From Thermoleophilia bacterium (lineage in GTDB: Bacteria; Actinomycetota; Thermoleophilia; Gaiellales; Gaiellaceae), in the NCBI GenBank assembly GCA_025927435.1, contig JAICLM010000157.1, positions 1-5,386 on the forward strand: a DNA stretch of 5,386 nt, written 5' to 3'. Below are positions 1 to 4,808 of this stretch, in pieces (positions within the stretch are counted from its first letter, which is position 1; the number at the start of each line of letters is the position of its first letter). Both the position numbers and the translations under genes were made by a program. Below the pieces are notes generated by a model that was not told the origin of the DNA, ran no database searches, and saw nothing but the letters and a program-made list of their open reading frames with translations.

Positions 1-72
1 GACGAGATCCTTGCCTACTTCGCGGACGCCACGCAAGACCTCGTCCAAGTCCTCGGCTACGACACGAACTAG
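1..72 (+). CDS. 3' end of an unidentified gene (partial, 23 residues)
   Basis: Frame 1 reads 23 sense codons and then TAG at 70-72. Nearly every codon ends in G or C, as expected for a real gene in this genome. The start lies before the window. The visible C-terminus begins DEILAYFADATQDLV and ends VLGYDTN, which looks like a final amphipathic helix. The pattern of an aromatic-rich helix followed by LGYD vaguely recalls the tails of some sulfotransferase-type proteins, but 23 residues cannot support that and I assign no function. The stop codon lies inside the hairpin at 54-96. The gene points toward the minus-strand tRNA and is convergent with it. Confidence 0.7.
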   Translation, partial: DEILAYFADATQDLVQVLGYDTN

Positions 73-96
73 TCAGTTGCGAGCGTGTCGTAGTTG
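54..96 (+). terminator. Stem-loop across the stop codon of the first gene, possible terminator
   Basis: Positions 57-66 (CTACGACACG) are perfectly complementary to 84-93 (CGTGTCGTAG). Two G-U pairs and one C-G pair extend the stem to 54-56/94-96, giving about 13 bp. The 17-base loop contains the TAG stop at 70-72 and a minor inner AACT/AGTT pairing (67-70/75-78). No U-run follows, so this is not a classical intrinsic terminator. High-GC actinobacteria often carry such U-poor hairpins at gene ends. It may end or protect the mRNA; the pairing is seen, the role is inferred. Confidence 0.45.
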
Positions 97-105
97 CGGT
101 TGCTC

Positions 106-126
106 AAAGGCTGACTAAAGGCTGAC
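106..126. repeat. Two tandem copies of an 11-base unit
   Basis: AAAGGCTGAC occurs at 106-115 and again at 117-126, separated by one T, so the unit is 11 bases (the last base differs, T against C). It lies in the non-coding gap between the first gene and the tRNA. No function is evident; slippage duplication is the simplest origin. Confidence 0.6.
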
Positions 127-152
127 CTAGGCCCGCGGTCGTCGTGGCGCGT

Positions 153-166
153 CGTGTCAGGACACG
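153..166. repeat. Short inverted repeat, CGTGTC-AG-GACACG
   Basis: A perfect 6-bp inverted repeat (153-158 and 161-166) with a 2-base centre lies directly beyond the U-run of the tRNA terminator. The same hexamer and its complement also form the core of the hairpin at 54-96 (61-66 and 84-89), so this 110-bp gap holds four copies in two inverted pairs. A 2-base centre is too small for a good RNA loop, so it is better read as a DNA palindrome or a chance product. No role is assigned. Confidence 0.4.
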
Positions 167-167
167 G

Positions 168-192
168 AAAAACCCGCCGTTTCCAGCGGGTT
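168..192 (-). terminator. Rho-independent terminator after tRNA-Gly
   Basis: Read on the minus strand, AACCCGC (192-186) pairs perfectly with GCGGGTT (177-171) across an 8-base loop. The final two U residues of the stem continue into three more at 170-168, giving a run of five U. It lies 6 bases past the tRNA discriminator base, so it should end the tRNA transcript and possibly the whole minus-strand gene string. On the plus strand no U-run follows, so it is directional. Confidence 0.85.
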
Positions 193-198
193 CGACAG

Positions 199-272
199 AG
201 CGGATGATGGGACTCGAACCCACGACCTTCTGCATGGCAAGCAGACGCTCTAGCCAACTGAGCTACATCCGC
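199..272 (-). tRNA. tRNA-Gly, anticodon GCC
   Basis: The minus strand folds as a full cloverleaf. The 7-bp acceptor is GCGGATG/CATCCGC and the D stem is GCTC/GAGC with a GG-containing loop. The anticodon stem is TCTGC/GCAGA around the loop TTGCCAT, giving anticodon GCC, which reads GGC and GGU glycine codons. The variable region is AGGTC, and the T stem is GTGGG/CCCAT (one G-U pair) around TTCGAGT. The discriminator is U (position 199), usual for bacterial tRNA-Gly. The next bases are CTG, so CCA is not encoded and must be added after transcription. The gene begins 14 bp past the RNase H stop codon and is followed by a strong terminator, so it may be read from its own promoter, from the upstream genes, or both. 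Confidence 0.97.
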
Positions 273-283
273 GTGGGAGGGGC

Positions 284-289
284 ATTCTA
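284..289 (-). promoter_or_regulatory. Possible -10 box (TAGAAT) of the tRNA-Gly gene
   Basis: On the minus strand 289-284 reads TAGAAT, five of six bases of the TATAAT consensus. Its first three bases are the TAG stop of the RNase H gene. A start 6-10 bases further on would fall at about 274-278, a few bases before the mature tRNA 5' end at 272. No recognisable TTGACA-like -35 box is found at 15-18 bp spacing, inside the RNase H coding sequence. The match is seen; promoter activity is inferred. Confidence 0.4.
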
Positions 290-694
290 GCCGAGGTCGG
301 CTGCATCCAGAGCCTCGTTCACGAGGCGGTCGGCGAGCTCGTTGTGCTCCCGTCGGACAGCGGTGTAGCGCACCGTTCCGACCTGCCGGGCGAGCCGCGC
401 CGCCCGGAGCGAGAGCTCCCGTAGCGCCTCGTTCTTGACCCGGTACTCGCCATTCATCTGCTTCACCAGCAGCTCGGAGTCGGAGACGACCTCTACCTCC
501 CCCACCTGCAGCTCGGCGGCGCGCTCGAGGCCGGCCACGAGGCCGCGGTACTCCGCCACGTTGTTCGTCGCGACGCCGATCGCCTCGCCGTGCGCGGCGA
601 GCACGGTTCCGTCCTCCGCCTCGAGCACGTAGCCGTAGGCGGCCGGGCCCGGGTTGCCGCGCGCGCCGCCGTCCGTGAAGAGCCGCGCCTTCAC
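287..694 (-). CDS. rnhA: Single-domain type 1 ribonuclease H (RNase HI family)
   Basis: This 135-aa cytoplasmic enzyme is expected to cleave the RNA strand of RNA-DNA hybrids, such as R-loops and primers. The fold spans nearly the whole protein. It opens with TDGGARGNPGPAAYG (7-21), continues with ATNNVAEYRGL (42-52) and SDSELLVKQMNGEYRVK (71-87), and closes with EHNELADRLVNEALD (116-130). The catalytic acids are D8, E48, D72 and D122, with H117 as the usual helper histidine, so it should be active. It is shorter than E. coli RNase HI (155 aa). From memory it is closest to the N-terminal half of mycobacterial Rv2228c, which carries an extra C-terminal phosphatase domain absent here. The GTG start at 694-692 overlaps the TGA of the preceding gene (GTGA), so translation is probably coupled; no strong ribosome site is seen. 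A bifunctional or reverse-transcriptase role is unlikely because no other domain is present. Confidence 0.93.
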   Translation of the reverse strand: MKARLFTDGGARGNPGPAAYGYVLEAEDGTVLAAHGEAIGVATNNVAEYRGLVAGLERAAELQVGEVEVVSDSELLVKQMNGEYRVKNEALRELSLRAARLARQVGTVRYTAVRREHNELADRLVNEALDAADLG

Positions 695-1002
695 CCCGCG
701 AGCTCGTAGACGTCGAACGCCGGCTCCTCGTACGGGTGCGCGCGACGCAGCGCGTCGAGCACCTCGTTCTGGCGCTCGGCCGGGAAGACCGTCTCGAGCC
801 GCAGCTCGGCGACGCGCTCCTCGCGGCCCGCCCGGCCGACGCTCGGCGACGTCCCCTCGCCCCCCAGGAACGTGCCGGTCCCCTCGGTGTACCAGGAACA
901 GTGCTCGTAGCCGCCGATCCGGCCGGCGCCGACGGCGAACAGCGCCTCCCGCACGACGTCGAGGGCTTCGCGCGGCACGAACACGACGAGCTTCCGGTTC
1001 AC
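691..1002 (-). CDS. Stand-alone NIF3/YqfO-type insert domain protein (CutA/PII-like fold)
   Basis: This 103-aa protein matches the domain found inserted in long NIF3-family proteins such as Bacillus YqfO, here as a free protein (COG3323 type). The hallmarks are VPREALDVVREALFAVGAG (9-27), IGGYEHCSW (29-37), GTGTFLGGEG (41-50), the acidic strand ELRLETVFP (66-74), and the signature HPYEEPAFDVYEL (89-101). The flanking dinuclear-metal halves of NIF3 are missing and no trace of them lies nearby, so this is a complete small protein rather than a fragment. Its molecular role is unknown; related folds bind small ligands or metals and form trimers, which is family knowledge only. I chose GTG at 1002 because the conserved N-terminus NRKLVVFVP follows it and AAGG lies 7 bases upstream. 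It starts 10 bp after the aldo/keto reductase and overlaps the RNase H start by 4 bp. Confidence 0.88.
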   Translation of the reverse strand: MNRKLVVFVPREALDVVREALFAVGAGRIGGYEHCSWYTEGTGTFLGGEGTSPSVGRAGREERVAELRLETVFPAERQNEVLDALRRAHPYEEPAFDVYELAG

Positions 1003-1007
1003 CGGCG

Positions 1008-1014
1008 CACCTTT
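1008..1014 (-). promoter_or_regulatory. Ribosome binding site of the NIF3-type gene
   Basis: AAAGGTG on the minus strand overlaps the TAA stop of the aldo/keto reductase gene (1015-1013). It places AAGG 7 bases before the GTG at 1002. It supports this start over the GTG at 1010, which is in another frame. It is the clearest Shine-Dalgarno sequence in the gene string. Confidence 0.65.
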
Positions 1015-1948
1015 ACATAGCGGCTTCGATCGCCCGCAACGTCTCGTCATCGAGTTCGACGCCCGAGGCCGCGGCGTTGTCGCGCAACTGCTCCGGCCGC
1101 GAGGCTCCGACGATCGTGCTCGCGACGTTCGGCTCGCGCAGGATCCAGGCCAGCGCGAGCTGTGCGGTCGTGATCCCGAGGCCGCTTGCGATCTGCGCGA
1201 GGTGCTGCACCCGCTCGAGGATGTCGTTCGCCAGGAACCGCGACATGAATCCGTCGCCGCGCGCGGCGGCACGGGTGTCCTCCGCATACGACTCGCCGGG
1301 CCGGTACTTGCCGCTCAGCACACCCTGCGCGAGCGGCGAGTAGACGATCTGGGAGACGCCGTTCTCGCGCGAGGCCGGGATCACGTCTGCCTCGGGCTCG
1401 CGGTGAAGCAGGGAGTACTCCGGCTGCGAGGAGACGATCTTCGCGAAGCCACCCTCGCGGGCGAGCCGGACGGCGTTGCTGATCTGCTCGCCGCTCCAAT
1501 TCGAGACGCCGACGAAGCGAGCTTTGCCCGCGTCCACGACTTCGGTGAGCGCGCCGAGCGTCTCCTTCACCGGGACGTCGGGATCCCAGGCATGGCACTG
1601 GTAGAGGTCGACGTGGTCGAGCTGCAGCCGGCCGAGCGAGTCGTCGATCTGCTTGAGGACCTGCTCACGCGAGAGGCCGCGGTCGCCGTTCGGCATCTCG
1701 CCGCAGACCTTCGTCGCGACGACAAATGAGTCGCGCGGCCGTCCGGCGAGCGCGCGGCCGAGCACCTCCTCCGAGCGGCCATCGCTGTAGATGTTCGCGG
1801 TGTCGAAGAAGTTGACGCCGGCGTCGAGCGCGGCGTCGACGAGCGCGATCGCCGTATCGTCGTCGAGGCTCCCGCCGAACGTCGTCCACGTGCCGAGGCA
1901 GATCTCCGATACCTGGAGATCGCTGTCGCCCAGCTGCCGGTATCTCAA
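1013..1948 (-). CDS. Aldo/keto reductase
   Basis: This 311-aa cytosolic oxidoreductase of the AKR superfamily should reduce aldehydes or ketones with NADPH. The barrel begins RYRQLGDSDLQVSEICLG (2-19), the usual family start. The catalytic tetrad is complete: D49 and Y54 (FFDTANIYSDGRSEEVLG), K80 (VATKV) and H119 (LYQCHAWD). Cofactor-site segments include VGVSNW (146-151), Q175, SPLAQGVLSGKY (204-215) and GASRPEQLRDN (281-291). It resembles the bacterial YajO / general stress protein 69 / Kv-beta-like branch, whose physiological substrates are mostly unknown. The start is TTG at 1948-1946, overlapping the TGA of the aldehyde dehydrogenase (TTGA), which implies translational coupling. I favour it because it places the conserved N-terminus at residue 2; any earlier start would lie inside the dehydrogenase gene. 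Coupling to an aldehyde dehydrogenase suggests shared carbonyl metabolism or detoxification, but this is inference. Confidence 0.93.
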   Translation of the reverse strand: MRYRQLGDSDLQVSEICLGTWTTFGGSLDDDTAIALVDAALDAGVNFFDTANIYSDGRSEEVLGRALAGRPRDSFVVATKVCGEMPNGDRGLSREQVLKQIDDSLGRLQLDHVDLYQCHAWDPDVPVKETLGALTEVVDAGKARFVGVSNWSGEQISNAVRLAREGGFAKIVSSQPEYSLLHREPEADVIPASRENGVSQIVYSPLAQGVLSGKYRPGESYAEDTRAAARGDGFMSRFLANDILERVQHLAQIASGLGITTAQLALAWILREPNVASTIVGASRPEQLRDNAAASGVELDDETLRAIEAAM

Positions 1949-3456
1949 GGGGCGGGGTGCTCTTCGGTGTCGATCTGCGCGCGCTGCAGCCGGCCCGAGT
2001 AGTCGACGTAGATCGACTTCCACTCGGTGAAGACGTCGAGCGCGGCCTGGCCCGCCTCGCGGTGGCCGTTGCCCGTGTCCTTCGTGCCACCGAACGGAAG
2101 GTGCACCTCGGCGCCGATCGTGCCGGCGTTGACGTAGGTGATCCCCGCCTCGAGGTCGCGCATTGCGCGGAAGGCAGCGTTCACGTCGCGCGTGAAGATC
2201 GAGGACGAGAGGCCGTACTTGATCCCGTTCGAGACGCGAATCGCCTCGTCGAGGCCGTCCACGGGGATGAGCGCCGTCGTCGGGCCGAAGATCTCCTCCT
2301 GCGCAATCCGCATCTGCGGATCGACGTCCGCGAAGATCGTCGGCCGGTAGAAGAAACCCTTGCCGAGGTCGCCGTCGCCGGCGACCTCGCCGCCGGTGAG
2401 GAGCTTCGCGCCCTCGTCCTTGCCGATCTCGGTGTAGGAGTGGATCTTCTCGAGCGCGGTCTTGTTGATGACCGGGCCGATGTCGGTGTCGTCCTCCCAG
2501 CCGGGCCCGAGCCGCAGTTTCTCGACCCGCTCGACGAGCCGCGACTGGAGTTCCTGGTACGCGCCCTTCTGGACGATCACGCGCGACGCTGCGGTGCAGC
2601 GCTGGCCCGATGTGCCGAACGCCGACCAGAGGATCCCGTCGACGGCGAGCTCGAGGTCGGCGTCGTCGAGGACGACGATCGCGTTCTTGCCGCCGAGCTC
2701 GAGGTGGACGTGCGTGAGCGTCTCGGCCGCTGCCTTCAGCACCTCGACGCCGGTCTCGCGGGAGCCCGTGAGCGTGATCACGCGGACATCGGGATGGCGC
2801 ACCATTCGCTCGCCGACCGTGCCGCCGCCGCCGTGGACGATGTTCACGACGCCGCTCGGGATGCCGGCCTCGGCGAGCAGCTCGACGAAGCGCTCGGCCA
2901 GTGCAGGCGTGTCCGTCGCGGGCTTGAGGACGACGGTGTTGCCGCAGACGAGCGCCGGGATGAGCTTCCAGGACGGGATCGCGACCGGGAAGTTCCATGG
3001 CGTGATCGCGCCGACCACGCCGATCGGCTGGCGGACGCTCATGTTCCACTTGTCGCGCAGCTCCGACGGTGTCGTATGGCCGAACAGGCGTCTGCCCTCG
3101 CCGGCCATGTAGTACGTGATGTCGATCGCCTCCTGGACGTCGCCGCCCGCCTCGGCCTTCACCTTTCCCATCTCGCGCGTCATCAGGTCGGTGAGCGCCG
3201 CCTTCTCCTGCTCGAGCAGGCGCGCGAGGCCGAAGAGGATCTCGCCGCGCTTGGGTGCCGGCAGCAGCCGCCACTCCGCAAAAGCGTCCTTCGCGACCGC
3301 GACCGCGCGGTCGACGTCCTCGACGCCGGAGCGTGGGAAGATGCCGATCGTCTCCCCGGTTGCGGGGCTGGTGCTCTCGAAGGTCTCGCCCGAGACGGCG
3401 TCCACCCACTCGCCGCCGATGAAGTTCTTGAAGTTCGTGCCCGTAGTCGTCGCCAT
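1945..3456 (-). CDS. NAD(P)-dependent aldehyde dehydrogenase
   Basis: This 503-aa enzyme is of full family length and oxidises an aldehyde to the acid through a thioester. It opens NFIGGEWVDAVSGETFES (11-28). The active site is intact: N155 (TPWNFP), E253 (LELGGKN), nucleophile C287 (SGQRCTAAS) and E388 (EEIFGP). The Rossmann cofactor region includes LKPATDTP (177-184) and LTGSRETG (229-236). T181 sits where NAD-preferring enzymes often carry glutamate, so NADP use is possible but unproven. The tail NAGTIGAEVHLPFGGTKDTGNGHREAG (443-469) and VDYSGRLQRAQID (484-496) mark a distinct bacterial/actinobacterial group that I recall as variously annotated, including semialdehyde dehydrogenases. The substrate is unresolved. 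ATG at 3456 has only a weak AGG 8 bases upstream and follows the preceding gene by 19 bp; the next gene overlaps its stop by 4 bp. Confidence 0.95.
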   Translation of the reverse strand: MATTTGTNFKNFIGGEWVDAVSGETFESTSPATGETIGIFPRSGVEDVDRAVAVAKDAFAEWRLLPAPKRGEILFGLARLLEQEKAALTDLMTREMGKVKAEAGGDVQEAIDITYYMAGEGRRLFGHTTPSELRDKWNMSVRQPIGVVGAITPWNFPVAIPSWKLIPALVCGNTVVLKPATDTPALAERFVELLAEAGIPSGVVNIVHGGGGTVGERMVRHPDVRVITLTGSRETGVEVLKAAAETLTHVHLELGGKNAIVVLDDADLELAVDGILWSAFGTSGQRCTAASRVIVQKGAYQELQSRLVERVEKLRLGPGWEDDTDIGPVINKTALEKIHSYTEIGKDEGAKLLTGGEVAGDGDLGKGFFYRPTIFADVDPQMRIAQEEIFGPTTALIPVDGLDEAIRVSNGIKYGLSSSIFTRDVNAAFRAMRDLEAGITYVNAGTIGAEVHLPFGGTKDTGNGHREAGQAALDVFTEWKSIYVDYSGRLQRAQIDTEEHPAP

Positions 3457-3475
3457 GCGGCGAGCCTAGCGGGCG

Positions 3476-3703
3476 CTACTCGGGTGGGGCGTCGACATCC
3501 GGAAACGTGCCCGGATGCGCGCGACGCCGGTCGCGCACCGTGCGCTTCTCCTTGTCCTCGAGCCGCTGTTCGCTCTCCTTGCGGCGATCGGGTCCCTCGC
3601 GGCGGTCGACGATGACGGTCACGTTCGGGTTGTCCTTGTAGTAGTCGACCATCTTGTCGTACAGCTCGTCGGCGAGCTCGCGGGGAATGACGCAATAGAT
3701 CAC
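3476..3703 (-). CDS. Small arginine-rich protein with three DRR motifs, function unknown
   Basis: I do not recognise a named family for this 75-aa protein. It begins with a short hydrophobic strand (IYCVIP, 2-7) and a helix rich in acidic and aromatic residues (ELADELYDKMVDYYKDNP, 9-26). A second strand, VTVIVDRR (28-35), leads into a highly charged tail with DRR at 33-35, 39-41 and 58-60 and ends in an acidic, proline-rich tip. A strand-helix-strand core with a charged tail is my reading. It has no signal peptide or membrane segment. GTG at 3703 is chosen because the ATG at 3717 is in another frame and the conserved-looking IYCVIP follows at once. It is first in the minus-strand gene string, 19 bp before the aldehyde dehydrogenase, and has a TATGAT box close upstream. 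Third-position G/C bias supports it as a real gene. A regulatory or RNA-binding role is possible but not shown. Confidence 0.75.
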   Translation of the reverse strand: MIYCVIPRELADELYDKMVDYYKDNPNVTVIVDRREGPDRRKESEQRLEDKEKRTVRDRRRAHPGTFPDVDAPPE

Positions 3704-3712
3704 GGCGCTCTG

Positions 3713-3718
3713 ATCATA
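3713..3718 (-). promoter_or_regulatory. Probable -10 box (TATGAT) for the minus-strand gene string
   Basis: The minus strand reads TATGAT at 3718-3713, five of six bases of TATAAT, in an otherwise GC-rich gap. A start 7 to 10 bases downstream would fall between 3706 and 3703, leaving a leader of 0 to 3 bases before the GTG at 3703, so the mRNA may be leaderless. No good -35 hexamer lies 16-18 bp upstream. Leaderless mRNAs are common in actinobacteria; activity here is inferred. Confidence 0.5.
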
Positions 3719-3728
3719 GGACGGAGAC

Positions 3729-3746
3729 CGGCTGGGCGCCCGACCG
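3729..3746. promoter_or_regulatory. Imperfect palindrome in the divergent promoter region, possible operator
   Basis: A perfect 8-bp palindrome, GGGCGCCC (3734-3741), is flanked symmetrically by CGG (3729-3731) and CCG (3744-3746). It lies almost midway between the two divergent start codons, where -35 boxes would be expected on both strands. It could bind a regulator of both directions. In DNA this GC-rich such palindromes also arise by chance. Confidence 0.3.
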
Positions 3747-3752
3747 CACCGG

Positions 3753-3758
3753 TATAAG
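3753..3758 (+). promoter_or_regulatory. Possible -10 box (TATAAG) for the HtrA-type protease
   Basis: TATAAG at 3753-3758 matches TATAAT in five positions. The ATG at 3765 follows 6 bases after the box, where transcription would be expected to start, so a leaderless mRNA is likely. A weak AGAGG (3757-3761) only 3 bases from the ATG is a poor ribosome site. No clear -35 box is visible at 3729-3737. Confidence 0.5.
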
Positions 3759-3764
3759 AGGCGG

Positions 3765-4808
3765 ATGCTGCGGCGGCACATCTGGTGGCTCGCGCCGCTC
3801 GCCGGCGCGGCGGTTGCCGGAGCGGTCGTCGCGGCCGTGTCGCTCGGCGGCGACTCGTCCTCGAACGGCGCCCCGAAGACGAGCCACGCACGCCTCAAGC
3901 CCGCGGCAGCGGCGCTCGCATTCCAGCGCGCGATCACGGCTGTCGTCCACGAGCTCTCGCCGTCCGTCGTCCAGATCCAGAGCCCCGGTGGACTCGGCTC
4001 GGGCGTCGTCTTCGACTCGGACGGCGACATCGTCACGAACAACCACGTCGTCGCCGGCGGGGGGCCGTATGCCGTCACGGCCGGCGCGCACTCGTACGGC
4101 GCTTCGCTCGTCGGTCGTTTCGCACCGGACGACCTCGCCGTCGTCCACGTCTCGGGGGCGAAGCTGACGCCTGCGTCGTTCGCGGACTCGAGCAAGCTCG
4201 ACGTCGGGGACTTCGCGATCGCGATCGGCAACCCGCTGGGGCTGCGCTCGAGCGTGACCGACGGCATCGTCAGTGCCTTCCGCCAGGGCGTCTCGGAGGG
4301 CAACGGCGTTGCGCTGCCGCTCATGATCCAGACGAGCGCCGCGATCAACCCAGGGAACTCGGGCGGAGCGCTCGCCGACCTCCAGGGCCGCGTGATCGGA
4401 ATCCCCACGCTCGCCGCCACCGACCCCGAGCTCGGAGGAACCGCGGCGCCCGGCATCGGCTTCGCGATCCCGAGCAACCTCGTCAAGGACATCGCGACGC
4501 AGATCATCCGCTTCGGCCACGTCGTCAATTCCCATCGCGCATATCTCGGCGTCCAGATCGGGGACACGAACGGTGCCGGCGTGCTCGTCCAGAGCGTCGC
4601 TCCGGGCGGGCCGGCCGCAAAGGCAGGGCTCGCGCCGGGCGACGTGATCACGTCCGTCAACGGCCAGAAGACCGCGACCGTCGACGATCTGACGAGTGTC
4701 GTCTCGGAGCTGAAGCCGGGCACGACCGTCTCGCTCGCCGTCGTGACTCAGCGCGGGGCGCGGAAGACGCTACGCCTGACCCTGGGAGAGTTCCCTGGAG
4801 CCGGTTAG
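3765..4808 (+). CDS. htrA: HtrA/DegP-family serine protease with one PDZ domain, membrane-anchored
   Basis: This 347-aa protein of peptidase family S1C degrades or processes misfolded proteins outside the cytoplasm. It has two arginines and then one hydrophobic segment (about 6-27, WWLAPLAGAAVAGAVVAAV). A polar Ser/Gly linker (28-48) follows, then a trypsin-like domain (about 52-250) and a PDZ domain (about 257-345). The triad is intact: H94 (TNNHVVAG), D123 (PDDLAVV) and S199 (NPGNSGGAL). The regulatory and substrate region QTSAAINPGNSGG (189-201) is canonical. The PDZ carboxylate-binding loop is YLGV (260-263), with GPAAKAGLAPGDVITSVNG (282-300) behind it. No lipobox cysteine follows the membrane segment, so it is probably a signal anchor facing outward rather than a lipoprotein. 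It lacks the long cytoplasmic N-terminus of some actinobacterial HtrA proteins. It is divergent from the aldehyde dehydrogenase string, and its TAG interlocks with the TAA of the next gene. Which HtrA paralogue it is cannot be told. Confidence 0.95.
   Translation: MLRRHIWWLAPLAGAAVAGAVVAAVSLGGDSSSNGAPKTSHARLKPAAAALAFQRAITAVVHELSPSVVQIQSPGGLGSGVVFDSDGDIVTNNHVVAGGGPYAVTAGAHSYGASLVGRFAPDDLAVVHVSGAKLTPASFADSSKLDVGDFAIAIGNPLGLRSSVTDGIVSAFRQGVSEGNGVALPLMIQTSAAINPGNSGGALADLQGRVIGIPTLAATDPELGGTAAPGIGFAIPSNLVKDIATQIIRFGHVVNSHRAYLGVQIGDTNGAGVLVQSVAPGGPAAKAGLAPGDVITSVNGQKTATVDDLTSVVSELKPGTTVSLAVVTQRGARKTLRLTLGEFPGAG

Noticed and set aside
69..257. A 62-codon minus-strand open frame across the tRNA and its terminator.
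   Set aside because: It runs over a well-formed tRNA-Gly and its terminator hairpin, so it is not coding.
73..272. Integration (att) site of a mobile element at the tRNA-Gly 3' end.
   Set aside because: No direct copy of the tRNA 3' end, integrase or phage gene is visible in the window; the tRNA keeps an intact terminator and is simply part of the chromosome.
1013..3409. A 798-codon minus-strand open frame that could suggest a dehydrogenase-reductase fusion.
   Set aside because: Its first ~490 codons are an out-of-frame reading of the dehydrogenase gene, rich in R/G/H; only the part from 1948 down is the aldo/keto reductase.
1957..3615. A 552-codon open frame on the plus strand opposite the aldehyde dehydrogenase gene.
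   Set aside because: It is a GC-driven mirror of the minus-strand gene: low-complexity R/A/D/V-rich translation with no recognisable motif, while the opposite strand encodes a complete enzyme with all catalytic residues.
3476..4723. A 415-codon minus-strand open frame running through the protease gene into the small DRR protein.
   Set aside because: Only its last 75 codons look like a gene. The rest is antisense to a complete HtrA protease with an intact triad and crosses the divergent promoter region.
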